DNA from: Ignavibacteriae bacterium HGW-Ignavibacteriae-4
GTDB lineage: Bacteria > Bacteroidota > Ignavibacteria > Kapaibacteriales > UBA2268
Assembly (NCBI GenBank): GCA_002839765.1
Contig: PGYR01000017.1
Location: forward strand, 1-64,000
Direction: 5' to 3'
DNA: 64,000 nucleotides
Of the stretch, positions 9,082 to 17,303 are shown in pieces; positions within the stretch are counted from its first letter, which is position 1, and each line of letters begins with the position of its first letter. The translations under genes were made by a program, and so were the position numbers. The notes under the pieces are model-generated. The model did not search any database. It was not told where the DNA came from and saw nothing but the letters and a program-made list of their open reading frames with translations.

Positions 9082-9117
9082 AAAAAGCAAGTCTGGCTTA
9101 CAACAGACTTGCTTTTT
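9082..9117. terminator. bidirectional rho-independent terminator
   Basis: A perfect 14-bp stem (AAAAAGCAAGTCTG with CAGACTTGCTTTTT) surrounds an 8-base loop. It has U-runs in both directions, serving the small plus-strand ORF and the minus-strand operon ending at 9127. Confidence 0.88.
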
Positions 9118-9126
9118 ATGTTATAT

Positions 9127-10263
9127 CTATTTTACACGAATAAGAAATATTTTGGTCGCGGTAGTCATGTCAATAGTATTTGATCCAGAGCTAATAGCTG
9201 CTTGTAATGATAATGTACCACTATCTGTAGTACTTATTATACCATCTATATAATGCTCATCCAATGAGCCATTCAGGGGGTAACTTAAAACTATACCATC
9301 ATTTTTTGAAACAGAACTATTGCAAGTGAAGATATTCACTTTAGTAGTGCCACTGTAATTAAGTTTGAAATTCAAAGCTGTACTTCCAGCTGATCTCTTA
9401 GCACCTAAAACTCCTTTTATTAAATAAGTTGCATTTGCAACAAGCGTGGGTTGAGTGTCAGTAAAGTTTACATAAGAGTTAGTAGTGATTATGACAGTGC
9501 TACCTACACCAAGTTCCGTAACTTCTGGTAAGCTACTTCCACCACTTACTGCTTGCCAATACAAATTGTCGCCATCTGTGAATAGGTATTGCCCACCATG
9601 TCCCAATTGACTCGGTAAATTCTGTTGTTTTTGGTCTAACTGAGATTGTATATCTGAATAAACACCATCTAAATATTGGAACTCTGTATTACTAACACTC
9701 CCGTCTGCAATAAGTGCTGCGTCTAGGTTGCCAGTAATAGTTGCTTGCTTTCCATCTATCTGTGTTTGTATATCTGAAGTAACACCGTCCAAATGTTGGA
9801 ACTCTGTATCGCTGACACTCCCATCAGCAATCTTAGCTGCATCGACACCACCAGCTGATGTGTTGATGGATGTTACAACAGAATTACCAGCGGAAGTTGT
9901 ATTCTCAACTGCTTTAGTAGAAAGCGATGACAAACTACCCGAGAGCTTAGTACGAGGAGTCAGATCATTACCACCTATATTAATATTAAGCCATATTTGC
10001 TGATCCGTGTTTATGTCAATCGCGGTATTTTCACCTAATGTGAGAGTGAAGAATCCATCTTCGGTTGTAACTGACCTTGTCTCTGTCCATAGTGAATTAC
10101 CATTAGTAGGGGCATCAAATATTGAAAACACAATGGAGTAGTTTCCATCCGTAACGGGATTACCACTATTGTCCTCTAATCGACCTTGGTAGTTCATAGT
10201 CTGTGGGATTTGAGCCAATGCTAAAATCGGGAATAATAACAAAAATAGGATGAAGTTTTTCAT
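9127..10263 (-). CDS. exported tail-fibre-like repeat protein
   Basis: A signal peptide (FLLLFPILALAQ) is followed by the conserved opening of a large Bacteroidota surface family (QIPQTMNYQGRLEDNSGNPV, then YSIVFSIFD and DGFFTLTLGE). Two tandem units of 40 residues contain DGSVSxTEFQxLDGVxSDIQ; the DNA period is 120 bases (about 9625-9734 and 9745-9854). Repeats of this kind also occur in phage tail fibres. The C-terminal ~150 residues look like a beta-sandwich. No YPNP sorting domain is present. It starts 9 bases after the IPTL-CTERM gene and ends at a strong terminator, so the two are one operon. A surface or matrix role is inferred. Confidence 0.7.
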   Translation of the reverse strand: MKNFILFLLLFPILALAQIPQTMNYQGRLEDNSGNPVTDGNYSIVFSIFDAPTNGNSLWTETRSVTTEDGFFTLTLGENTAIDINTDQQIWLNINIGGNDLTPRTKLSGSLSSLSTKAVENTTSAGNSVVTSINTSAGGVDAAKIADGSVSDTEFQHLDGVTSDIQTQIDGKQATITGNLDAALIADGSVSNTEFQYLDGVYSDIQSQLDQKQQNLPSQLGHGGQYLFTDGDNLYWQAVSGGSSLPEVTELGVGSTVIITTNSYVNFTDTQPTLVANATYLIKGVLGAKRSAGSTALNFKLNYSGTTKVNIFTCNSSVSKNDGIVLSYPLNGSLDEHYIDGIISTTDSGTLSLQAAISSGSNTIDMTTATKIFLIRVK

Positions 10264-10272
10264 GTTTGATTC

Positions 10273-10959
10273 CTATGCTTTCATTTTGAAATATACAATT
10301 ATTGGGATAGTCACACCGAGTAATATCAACGCCCATTCGCTCAAAGTTGGGATTGGGGTCGTCTGAGTTATTTTTGGTATAGTCCCATCAGTTTTGAAGT
10401 TTATAGACGCATTGTCCGAGCCATTCCAATTGAAAGGAATAAGCACAAACGTATAGGTCTGGCTTGGTTGCAATCCCGTAGCAGTTATCTTATCTGCTGT
10501 CTTATCTGTTAATATTGATACTACTTTGGTGCTATTGCTAGAGTAATACAAACTCGGGTAGCTCGCATCTGTAATTATTATTTCTGGGTCAGCGTTCGCT
10601 TTTGCTAATACTATATAACCGGCAGCATTTGTTATCTCTTCTGCGGGTTGAATATTGAACCTAATAGACCCTGCATCAAGAATAGAATCTAGAGTAAACG
10701 TATTGGAATGAGCAAGGGGTTCATCGCTCAATTGTACTACTTCATCTTCCAAATAATAGAATATATATCCTTCACGAATGAGGTATTGGCTGTTAGATGA
10801 TGTATTGCCAATGGGCTGACCAGCTATGTGGTAGAGAGTGTTGGAGGAGTTGGATTGCTTTCCGCCACCAGCAGAAGCAGCACTCTTTTTTATCTGATAT
10901 TGAGAAAAAAGAGGAGTCGTAATAAGTAAAACTAATATGACTAACTTGTTAAATTTCAT
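10273..10959 (-). CDS. exported protein with IPTL-CTERM-like C-terminal anchor
   Basis: This 228-residue protein has a signal peptide, a region around residues 25-75 (SASAGGGKQSNSSNTLYHIA) like the Bacteroidota surface proteins that describe improved repeats of a beta-sandwich, and a fibronectin-like middle part. It ends in IPTLSEWALILLGV, a hydrophobic segment and a short basic end (FKMKA). That tripartite end matches the IPTL-CTERM signal, a relative of PEP-CTERM that is recognised by exosortase-like enzymes in other bacteria. No such protease is encoded in this window. It is followed closely by the tail-fibre-like gene. Confidence 0.65.
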   Translation of the reverse strand: MKFNKLVILVLLITTPLFSQYQIKKSAASAGGGKQSNSSNTLYHIAGQPIGNTSSNSQYLIREGYIFYYLEDEVVQLSDEPLAHSNTFTLDSILDAGSIRFNIQPAEEITNAAGYIVLAKANADPEIIITDASYPSLYYSSNSTKVVSILTDKTADKITATGLQPSQTYTFVLIPFNWNGSDNASINFKTDGTIPKITQTTPIPTLSEWALILLGVTIPIIVYFKMKA

Positions 10960-11052
10960 ATTCTACCTGTTAAAACAATAGGTAAAATTAATAAATGTTA
11001 AGAATAAAGCCAAACAAAAAGTAAAAGGAAATGAAAAAATAATTGCTTTTAG

Positions 11053-11091
11053 AAAACAAAAAACCCCTAACCGTGATTGGCGAGGGGTTGT
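11053..11091 (-). terminator. rho-independent terminator of the Gly-rich protein gene
   Basis: Read on the minus strand, ACCCCTCGCC and GGTTAGGGGT pair around CAATCAC, followed by TTTTTTG. It lies directly downstream of the gene ending at 11117 and resembles the terminator at 12689-12726 in sequence. Confidence 0.8.
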
Positions 11092-11116
11092 ATAAAATTA
11101 TAATTATGAGATTAAT

Positions 11117-12562
11117 TTAGTTGCTTATAAAACTACAAGCATCTGAAACTTGAGTTCTTAAGACAACACCAACGCTTCCGTTCACAGACGCCCAACTTGG
11201 TCCTATAGGTATTCCTGGGTTCCCTGCGCCAGCACCACCCACACCTTCATAAGTCACGTTTGTAGCAGTATCAGTTCCTTTTAGGCCTCCTGATATAGTA
11301 GCTGTTCCACCTACAGAACTAGCATTAGAAGATATGTAGTGAATAAGTCCACCACCTCCACCACTACCTGCTAAGTCAGGAGTTCCTGTCCCAGGGTTGT
11401 TTCCATTACCACCAGATACATTAATTGTTCCGGAGTTTGTTATATTTGAATTTGTTGCAAGTACAACAAATCCACCACCACCGCCACCACAGCCAGGTTT
11501 AGAAACACCCCCAGCATATTGGGCAGGTGAACCACCTCTTGCATCTATAGTACCTGCATTTGTAATTCCAGTAGCAGCAAATATAGATAGTGTACCACCA
11601 CCATTTCCACCAAAAGTTTCATTTCCATCAACTCCACCTGTTGATCCACCAGAACCACCTTTAGGGCCAAATTTGAATACTCTTCTATATACTTCTGAAC
11701 TAGGGTAAGCTTTTGTTGAAGTCAAAGTATAGCCTAATATATCCTTATTCCCTCTATCTGCATTATTACTCCATGCTTCTCCTAAAACACCTGTTTTTAC
11801 TAATATGGTTCCATTATTAATAACAGTTGTTTTACTTTGTATTACTGTTCCACTTGCAACAGTCAAAGTTACTCCACTAGCTATAGTCAAGCTATTAAAC
11901 ATATAATTCCCATTTGTAGGGGGAGTCGTTGACCAATCAGTATTTGTATTGATAACAATATCTGTAGCACTACCGTCTCCATATATATTACAGCTACCAC
12001 CGCCACTAGCAGGGGTAGTCCAAGATAAAGTCCCAGAACCGTCTGTTGTTAATACTTGATTATTTGTACCAGCGTCAACAGGTAATGTATAAATAACATT
12101 CCCAGCCAAGGCAGGAGATTTGAAAGCAGTATAATTATCTCCATCAGCTGTTGGCTCTGCAAATCTTAATTCACCTGCATCATCTATAGTGATGTTACCA
12201 TCATTATCAGATACCCCAGCTTGTGCTTGTTCAAATACCATTTGATCAAGTCTTTGTTGTGATGTCAATATTAATGGGTTCCCGGTATAAACATCCACAA
12301 CATAGTAAGAATTAACACTTGTAGCTAATATAGCTGGTGTAGCAGGTACATCTGCTACGATAATTCCCGAAGCGTTAGGTGTTAAGTTTACCGTTGAACC
12401 AGTAAAAACTGTTGTCGGTCCACCTGGTGTATAATCCACGATTTTTACTTGAACGTCAACAGCCGCACCTGGCTTACTTACCACTACTTTAAAATTTCCA
12501 ATAGCAAAAGAGCTAGAGTAAGATAGTAAAGCAATAGTGATTAATAAAAAGATTTTTTTCAT
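11117..12562 (-). CDS. secreted glycine-rich protein
   Basis: The protein has 481 residues. A signal peptide (FLLITIALLSYSSSFA) is followed by a beta-rich domain (residues ~20-110), a stretch resembling tail-fibre proteins (YTLPVDAGTNNQVLTTDGSG, ~165-185), and a long Gly/Ser/Asn-rich region with repeated GTI, NSGTI and GGGGG motifs that suggests a beta-helix or collapsed glycine-rich fold. The end shows no YPNP domain. It is transcribed alone, between two related terminators. A structural extracellular role is inferred only from composition. Confidence 0.6.
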   Translation of the reverse strand: MKKIFLLITIALLSYSSSFAIGNFKVVVSKPGAAVDVQVKIVDYTPGGPTTVFTGSTVNLTPNASGIIVADVPATPAILATSVNSYYVVDVYTGNPLILTSQQRLDQMVFEQAQAGVSDNDGNITIDDAGELRFAEPTADGDNYTAFKSPALAGNVIYTLPVDAGTNNQVLTTDGSGTLSWTTPASGGGSCNIYGDGSATDIVINTNTDWSTTPPTNGNYMFNSLTIASGVTLTVASGTVIQSKTTVINNGTILVKTGVLGEAWSNNADRGNKDILGYTLTSTKAYPSSEVYRRVFKFGPKGGSGGSTGGVDGNETFGGNGGGTLSIFAATGITNAGTIDARGGSPAQYAGGVSKPGCGGGGGGFVVLATNSNITNSGTINVSGGNGNNPGTGTPDLAGSGGGGGLIHYISSNASSVGGTATISGGLKGTDTATNVTYEGVGGAGAGNPGIPIGPSWASVNGSVGVVLRTQVSDACSFISN

Positions 12563-12688
12563 TAGATTTCCCTATATTTAATTGATAGAATAAGATTTTT
12601 TAATTTCATTTTTTGAACCAAGTAAGATAGCATTAATTCTTAAAAAATCTATTAATTAAATTATTTTTCATTATATGAATAGGCAAAT

Positions 12689-12726
12689 AAAACAAAAAGC
12701 CCTACGCCGTGATTGGTGTGGGGTTG
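12689..12726 (-). terminator. rho-independent terminator of the sigma-54 activator operon
   Basis: On the minus strand CAACCCCACACC pairs imperfectly with GGCGTAGGGCT and is followed by TTTTTG. It lies 36 bases beyond the activator stop codon. Its loop region CCAATCACGG is the same as in the 11053-11091 terminator. Confidence 0.75.
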
Positions 12727-12761
12727 TGGGAATTTGTCATGTAAATACTATTAACTATCCC

Positions 12762-13955
12762 TCAATCCAAGTCATATTGCTTGAGTTTGCGGTAGAGAGT
12801 ACGCTCACTAATACCTAGCTCTTTGGCAGCTAATCGGCGGTTATTATCGAATCGGTTGAGTGAGAATACAATTAGTCGTTTTTCGATATCAGCTAGGTTA
12901 AGAGTGTCGAACCCTTCGAGCATTTCATCATTTTCTATGACTTCATCGGCTGTTTGTATCATTATTTCATTCTGGTTAGCTACTACTTCATCTAGCTTCA
13001 AAGTATTGAAATGAACTTCTCGCTTTAGGTCTTGAATATCATTTTTTATCTCAAGCAAAGTTCGGAATATAATTCCTAACTCCAGATTCGGATTATCATC
13101 ACTCTTGTTAGTCGTCGTTACTAGAGCTGTTGGTCTTGGCTTAGTGTGACGAGGAAGCGATGGCCTTATATATTTAGTTACGTTTTCTGCTTCTATGAAT
13201 TCTTTTGCTTCTAGCGTAAGCATAGTTTCAATAAGGTTTTTCAGCTCACGAACGTTCCCATCCCATGGTTGGCTCTTTAATATTTCAAGAGCCTCCATGC
13301 TTATACCTTTGAAATCGAGGCCAATATTATTTGCTGTTCTATTAGCAAAATAATAGAAGAGTGGTTCTATATCTTCTGGGTGTTCTCGTAGCGAAGGCAA
13401 TATAATGTGTACGGAGCGCAATCTAAAATACAAGTCCTGTCTAAATTGCTTTTGCTCTACTCTTTCCTCTAGCTCACGGTTAGTAGCAGCTATTACTCGG
13501 ACATCAACTTTTCTGTTATCAGATGAACCTAGTCGTGAGAACTCACCAGACTCCAATACTCGTAATAGTTTTACTTGGGTTTCTACTGGCATTTCACCAA
13601 TTTCATCTAGGAATATAGTACCTTTGTCCGCCGTTTCGAAATACCCTATTCTTTGGTCAACTGCACTAGTAAATGCACCTTTTTCGTGACCGAATAGTTC
13701 TGATTCGAGTAGAGTTTCAGGTATAGCACCGCAGTTCACACTAACGAAATTATTACCTCTACGCTTACTCAATCCGTGAATAGCTTTAGCAAATACACCT
13801 TTGCCGGTTCCAGTCTCACCTGTTATTAGTACAGATAATTCTGTCGGTGCTGCCTTGAGCAAAAGCTTTTTCGCTTTGCGCATGGGTTCAGCAGTCCCGA
13901 TAATACCGAACTTTTTCTCTAGTAATTTGTCACTATGTATTGTGCTATTATCCAT
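12762..13955 (-). CDS. sigma-54-dependent transcriptional activator (PspF-like, no receiver domain)
   Basis: This AAA+ enhancer-binding protein remodels sigma-54 RNA polymerase. The ATPase starts almost at once (GIIGTAEPM, residue ~17) with Walker A GETGTGKG near 46, the sigma-54 contact loop GAFTSA near 96 instead of the usual GAFTGA, Walker B GTIFLDEIGEM near 112, and the arginine-finger region FRQDLYFRL near 172. A linker with predicted coiled coil (~275-335) precedes a Fis-type helix-turn-helix at the end (NRRLAAKELGISERTLYRKL). No receiver or GAF domain is present, so control must come from a partner protein. The start codon directly abuts the rhodanese stop. Target promoters were not found. 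Confidence 0.9.
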   Translation of the reverse strand: MDNSTIHSDKLLEKKFGIIGTAEPMRKAKKLLLKAAPTELSVLITGETGTGKGVFAKAIHGLSKRRGNNFVSVNCGAIPETLLESELFGHEKGAFTSAVDQRIGYFETADKGTIFLDEIGEMPVETQVKLLRVLESGEFSRLGSSDNRKVDVRVIAATNRELEERVEQKQFRQDLYFRLRSVHIILPSLREHPEDIEPLFYYFANRTANNIGLDFKGISMEALEILKSQPWDGNVRELKNLIETMLTLEAKEFIEAENVTKYIRPSLPRHTKPRPTALVTTTNKSDDNPNLELGIIFRTLLEIKNDIQDLKREVHFNTLKLDEVVANQNEIMIQTADEVIENDEMLEGFDTLNLADIEKRLIVFSLNRFDNNRRLAAKELGISERTLYRKLKQYDLD

Positions 13956-14453
13956 CTATTTGGTTATCCAATCTTCCCAACCGCCAACGTATATGAACAT
14001 ATTCTCGAAACCAGCAGTTTTCATATCTTCTGCCAAATGGTGTGACAAATCACAATCACCACCAGTACAGTAAATCAAGAATTTCTTATCTCTAGGCAAA
14101 GTATATATTTTTTCAAAATACTGAGCTTCATCTCCATAGGGGAATATATTTTTAGCATCACCGATTTTACCTTTTGCATAATCTTCTGGGCTGCGGGCAT
14201 CAATTATTATAAAATCAGGATTATTAATTCTTGCTTTTATTTGCTCATACGTTATAGTTCCGCCTTCTAACTTTGCACTAGCATCTGTTTTACTAGCTAA
14301 TCCGGCCTCTAGTAGAGAATCTGATATAGCAGGACCTTTATCAGTTAGATATGAAAGCCCCTTGGTACTTATATCACTATAGTTATAGGCAAATGCTAGC
14401 ACCACTGATGTAAGCACTATTAGTAATATTACTTTGTAATTCAAGTTCTTCAT
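13956..14453 (-). CDS. exported rhodanese-domain protein
   Basis: The protein has 165 residues: one N-terminal hydrophobic segment (YKVILLIVLTSVVLAFAYNY, signal or anchor) and one rhodanese domain (residues ~65-165) with DFIIIDARSPEDYAKGKIGDA. Active-loop cysteines are in YCTGGDCD near residue 128. Rhodaneses move sulfane sulfur or act as sulfur/redox sensors; the extended loop with a second cysteine suggests a variant of the usual CxxGxR loop. It lies 14 bases after the patatin gene and its stop abuts the activator start, so it is in the middle of the operon. Confidence 0.8.
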   Translation of the reverse strand: MKNLNYKVILLIVLTSVVLAFAYNYSDISTKGLSYLTDKGPAISDSLLEAGLASKTDASAKLEGGTITYEQIKARINNPDFIIIDARSPEDYAKGKIGDAKNIFPYGDEAQYFEKIYTLPRDKKFLIYCTGGDCDLSHHLAEDMKTAGFENMFIYVGGWEDWITK

Positions 14454-14467
14454 TATTCTTTCCCTTT

Positions 14468-16657
14468 TTATAAATTAATACCTATCGCGAAATATCCCAA
14501 TAAAGGTCCAAAGATAACTCTATCAGGATTCTTTAGAAAATAGAAACTATTTCCTAAAGAAAAATTGGCTGGACCTACGGGTGTATCAAATGATAAACTG
14601 CCACCAATACCTTGCCTCAAATTCGAGAATTTTATTTGCTCTGGAACATCCCATATCCCACCTGCGTCATACCTAAATGAGGCATAAGTTTCGAAGAAAA
14701 TTTCGAATGGTAATTTGTATCTAAACTCTAAAGATGATACAAATATCTGCCGGCCTATTCTCTCAAACTCGCGCATACCATAGAACATATCTTGACCACC
14801 TAATCCCCAAAACTCTGCAAGAGGAGTAGTTTTATCACCCAATCCAAACATAACGAAAGGATTGACGGTGAAGTCACTCAATGGAGAAACATAAGCATCA
14901 AGGACAAATTCTAATTTAGAAAAATTAACATCATTTTCTAAAGAAAGCAAATTAGATTCGAAATTCAAATCTATTAACGTTCCTTGTGTAGCAAAATTGG
15001 ACTTATTTTTACTATCTATTAACGTTCTAATAAAGAAAGTAGATACGTTTTTAAATTCGTTCGGTTCTGATTCCAAATTATACGCTCTTTGTTTCTCTAA
15101 CTGGAATCCGAAATTAATCTTACCTGCCTTATCAAAATTAGTTCCTGTCGCTACATTAAATCCATAATTCTCGACTTTATACTCACCGTTTTGCTCACGA
15201 TTATAATTATTATTGGTCAATGATTCTGGACTGTAAGAACGATAAAGGATATTGTTGTAATAAGCCGTAAAATTAAAATTGATCGGTAAACTTAGTACTT
15301 TTGGGTTAGATATAGACCATACAAATTTCTGATTTCTTGCACCAAAAGATGCTCCTAAAAGTGCCCTAGTACCAGTATTCAAGAAGTTTTCACGAATTAT
15401 ATCAAGTTCAACCTGCGTATTCCTTTCATTATCAACTCGAGCTCCCAAAAGTACAAGTTGTGTACCATTTTCTTTCACTTCCACCATAACATCTATCTTA
15501 TTGCTATCAACTATCATAGGGACTACTCTAACTTGGGAGAAAAGCTCAGTCGAGTATATACTCTGCCATAGATTAAATAAATCCGTAGAAGAAATAATTT
15601 CACCTTTATTTACATGCAATTCTGAAAGTATAAGTCTGTCGTCAGTTCTATTATTACCCTTGACCATAATGTCGTTAAGCATATAATCTTTATTTTCATT
15701 GTAATCAGAACCTTTAATTTTTCCTTTGGGTAACTTACTATAGTCCATGACTCCTGCTGCTTGCTTTCCCCTAGCTATTATTGTGTCTAGTTGGATAAAG
15801 TCCGAGTTGAATATCCCTAATAGATTTGGCTCTATGTATATGTCACTTTTTTCTTTTGCCATATCTTCATTTGACTTCATAATAACACTAACAATTTGGT
15901 CTGCTATATTTACAGGATTGTTCAAATCGTCATAGGTAAATATATCAGAAGTAGTATTGACAACTATTATATGCTTGGGGTTGAATTCTTCAACAGCTTG
16001 TTCGAAAGGAATATTAGCTACTGGCCCACCATCTACAAGTATCATCGAGTCTAGCTCAACAGGTGTAAATCTGAGAGGTACAGTTATACTCGCCCTTATC
16101 GCGGTCATCAAATCGCCATTTTTAAATACATACGGCTTCCCTTTTACTATGTCCAGTGACACAGCCCTGAACGGGATTTTCAGATTATCGAAATCACTGG
16201 TGAAGGGATAATCTGAGCTTAGTATTTTACTTTGAAGGAATTCCGAAAACTTATATCCATTACTTATCGCTTGTGGTACTTGAAATTTGAAATCATCGAA
16301 TCTAAGATTAATCAATTTACGGTCATAGTATTTCTTCTGGTCTATGAACATCTTATCACGATTATAGAAATTAGAAGCGGCAAGCAAATCATCCCAATCA
16401 GCTTTAACCATCATATCTTCAATCTCATCGGGAGTATAACCGACAGCATATAGACCTCCTATTACAGCACCAATACTAGTGCCGACTATATAGTCTATCT
16501 TTACGTTCTGCCTCTCTATCTCTCTAAGGACACCAATTTGGGACATTCCCCTAGCGCCACCACCACTCAAGACCAGTGCTGTTCCTTTCTTTTCGGCAGC
16601 AAATATAGTGGAGCTACTTATCAGAATAACTAGTAATATTTTAAAAAGTGATTTCAA
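14468..16657 (-). CDS. patatin-like phospholipase with Omp85 barrel (PlpD type)
   Basis: The start is TTG 16657, overlapping the DJ-1 stop in TTGA. A signal peptide is followed by a patatin domain with oxyanion loop GGGARGM (~32), nucleophile GTSIG (Ser ~61) and catalytic Asp in VDGGPVANIP (~209). A POTRA-like domain lies around 325-400 (VKGNNRTDDRLILSELHVNKG). The C-terminal ~330 residues look like a 16-strand Omp85/BamA barrel ending with a typical outer-membrane strand. Known PlpD proteins are outer-membrane-tethered lipases of type Vd secretion; here the substrate is probably phospholipid. The domain order and the length (729) are normal for the family. Confidence 0.9.
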   Translation of the reverse strand: MKSLFKILLVILISSSTIFAAEKKGTALVLSGGGARGMSQIGVLREIERQNVKIDYIVGTSIGAVIGGLYAVGYTPDEIEDMMVKADWDDLLAASNFYNRDKMFIDQKKYYDRKLINLRFDDFKFQVPQAISNGYKFSEFLQSKILSSDYPFTSDFDNLKIPFRAVSLDIVKGKPYVFKNGDLMTAIRASITVPLRFTPVELDSMILVDGGPVANIPFEQAVEEFNPKHIIVVNTTSDIFTYDDLNNPVNIADQIVSVIMKSNEDMAKEKSDIYIEPNLLGIFNSDFIQLDTIIARGKQAAGVMDYSKLPKGKIKGSDYNENKDYMLNDIMVKGNNRTDDRLILSELHVNKGEIISSTDLFNLWQSIYSTELFSQVRVVPMIVDSNKIDVMVEVKENGTQLVLLGARVDNERNTQVELDIIRENFLNTGTRALLGASFGARNQKFVWSISNPKVLSLPINFNFTAYYNNILYRSYSPESLTNNNYNREQNGEYKVENYGFNVATGTNFDKAGKINFGFQLEKQRAYNLESEPNEFKNVSTFFIRTLIDSKNKSNFATQGTLIDLNFESNLLSLENDVNFSKLEFVLDAYVSPLSDFTVNPFVMFGLGDKTTPLAEFWGLGGQDMFYGMREFERIGRQIFVSSLEFRYKLPFEIFFETYASFRYDAGGIWDVPEQIKFSNLRQGIGGSLSFDTPVGPANFSLGNSFYFLKNPDRVIFGPLLGYFAIGINL

Positions 16658-17208
16658 TATTTATAACACATTTCCTTAGCTACTCTTCGTACTGTTTTCA
16701 TGTCGGTCATAGTTTCAATTATCTTCAAAGTAAAGTTTATTGCTGTGCCTGGCCCGCGACTAGTTATAAAATTACCACTCACTACCACATCATCTTCCGA
16801 ATAATTTTTGTGGTTCAACTCTTCACCCATATCTGGAAACGATGTTATCATCACTGATTCATCTATTAACTTATGATGAGTTAAGAAGAGCGGTGCTGCA
16901 CAAATAGCACAAATCAGATTATTCTTACGTATATTATACTTAACTATTTCTAATAGATGGTCATCTTCAAGAAAATTATCTACTCCTTGACCGCCTCCAG
17001 GTAATACTATAGCTCCGAAGTTTTCGTATTCGGGTACTTCTGAAAGTAGTATATCGGGAATAATCCTAACCCCACGAGAAAAAGTTACCATATCATTTTC
17101 GCCGGCAACAGTTACTTTTATATCTGCACGCCTTAGTAAATCGATAATAGTTACCGTTTCTAGTTCTTCACTTCCGTGAGCAATTGGTACAAGAACGCTT
17201 TTTTCCAT
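16654..17208 (-). CDS. DJ-1/PfpI family protein
   Basis: The protein has 184 residues with the flavodoxin-like DJ-1 fold: VLVPIAHGSEELETVTIIDL at the start carries the conserved Glu, VLPGGGQGVDNF lies near 70, and the nucleophile elbow AICAAP places Cys at 103. The family includes YajL/ThiJ chaperones, deglycases and oxidative sensors. It is the first gene of the operon with the patatin, rhodanese and sigma-54 activator and overlaps the patatin start by 4 bases. Which activity applies is not decidable here. Confidence 0.85.
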   Translation of the reverse strand: MEKSVLVPIAHGSEELETVTIIDLLRRADIKVTVAGENDMVTFSRGVRIIPDILLSEVPEYENFGAIVLPGGGQGVDNFLEDDHLLEIVKYNIRKNNLICAICAAPLFLTHHKLIDESVMITSFPDMGEELNHKNYSEDDVVVSGNFITSRGPGTAINFTLKIIETMTDMKTVRRVAKEMCYKY

Positions 17209-17303
17209 TGATTTATCCGATTATTTTAAATATCTTTAATGATATTGCCGATTGTAATATAGAATATATTTTTTTTGGTTCTAACAAAGTATAATATCGT
17301 AAA

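Noticed and set aside
9728-10003. 91-codon plus-strand ORF in the tail-fibre-like gene
   Set aside because: Shadow produced by the 120-base repeats.
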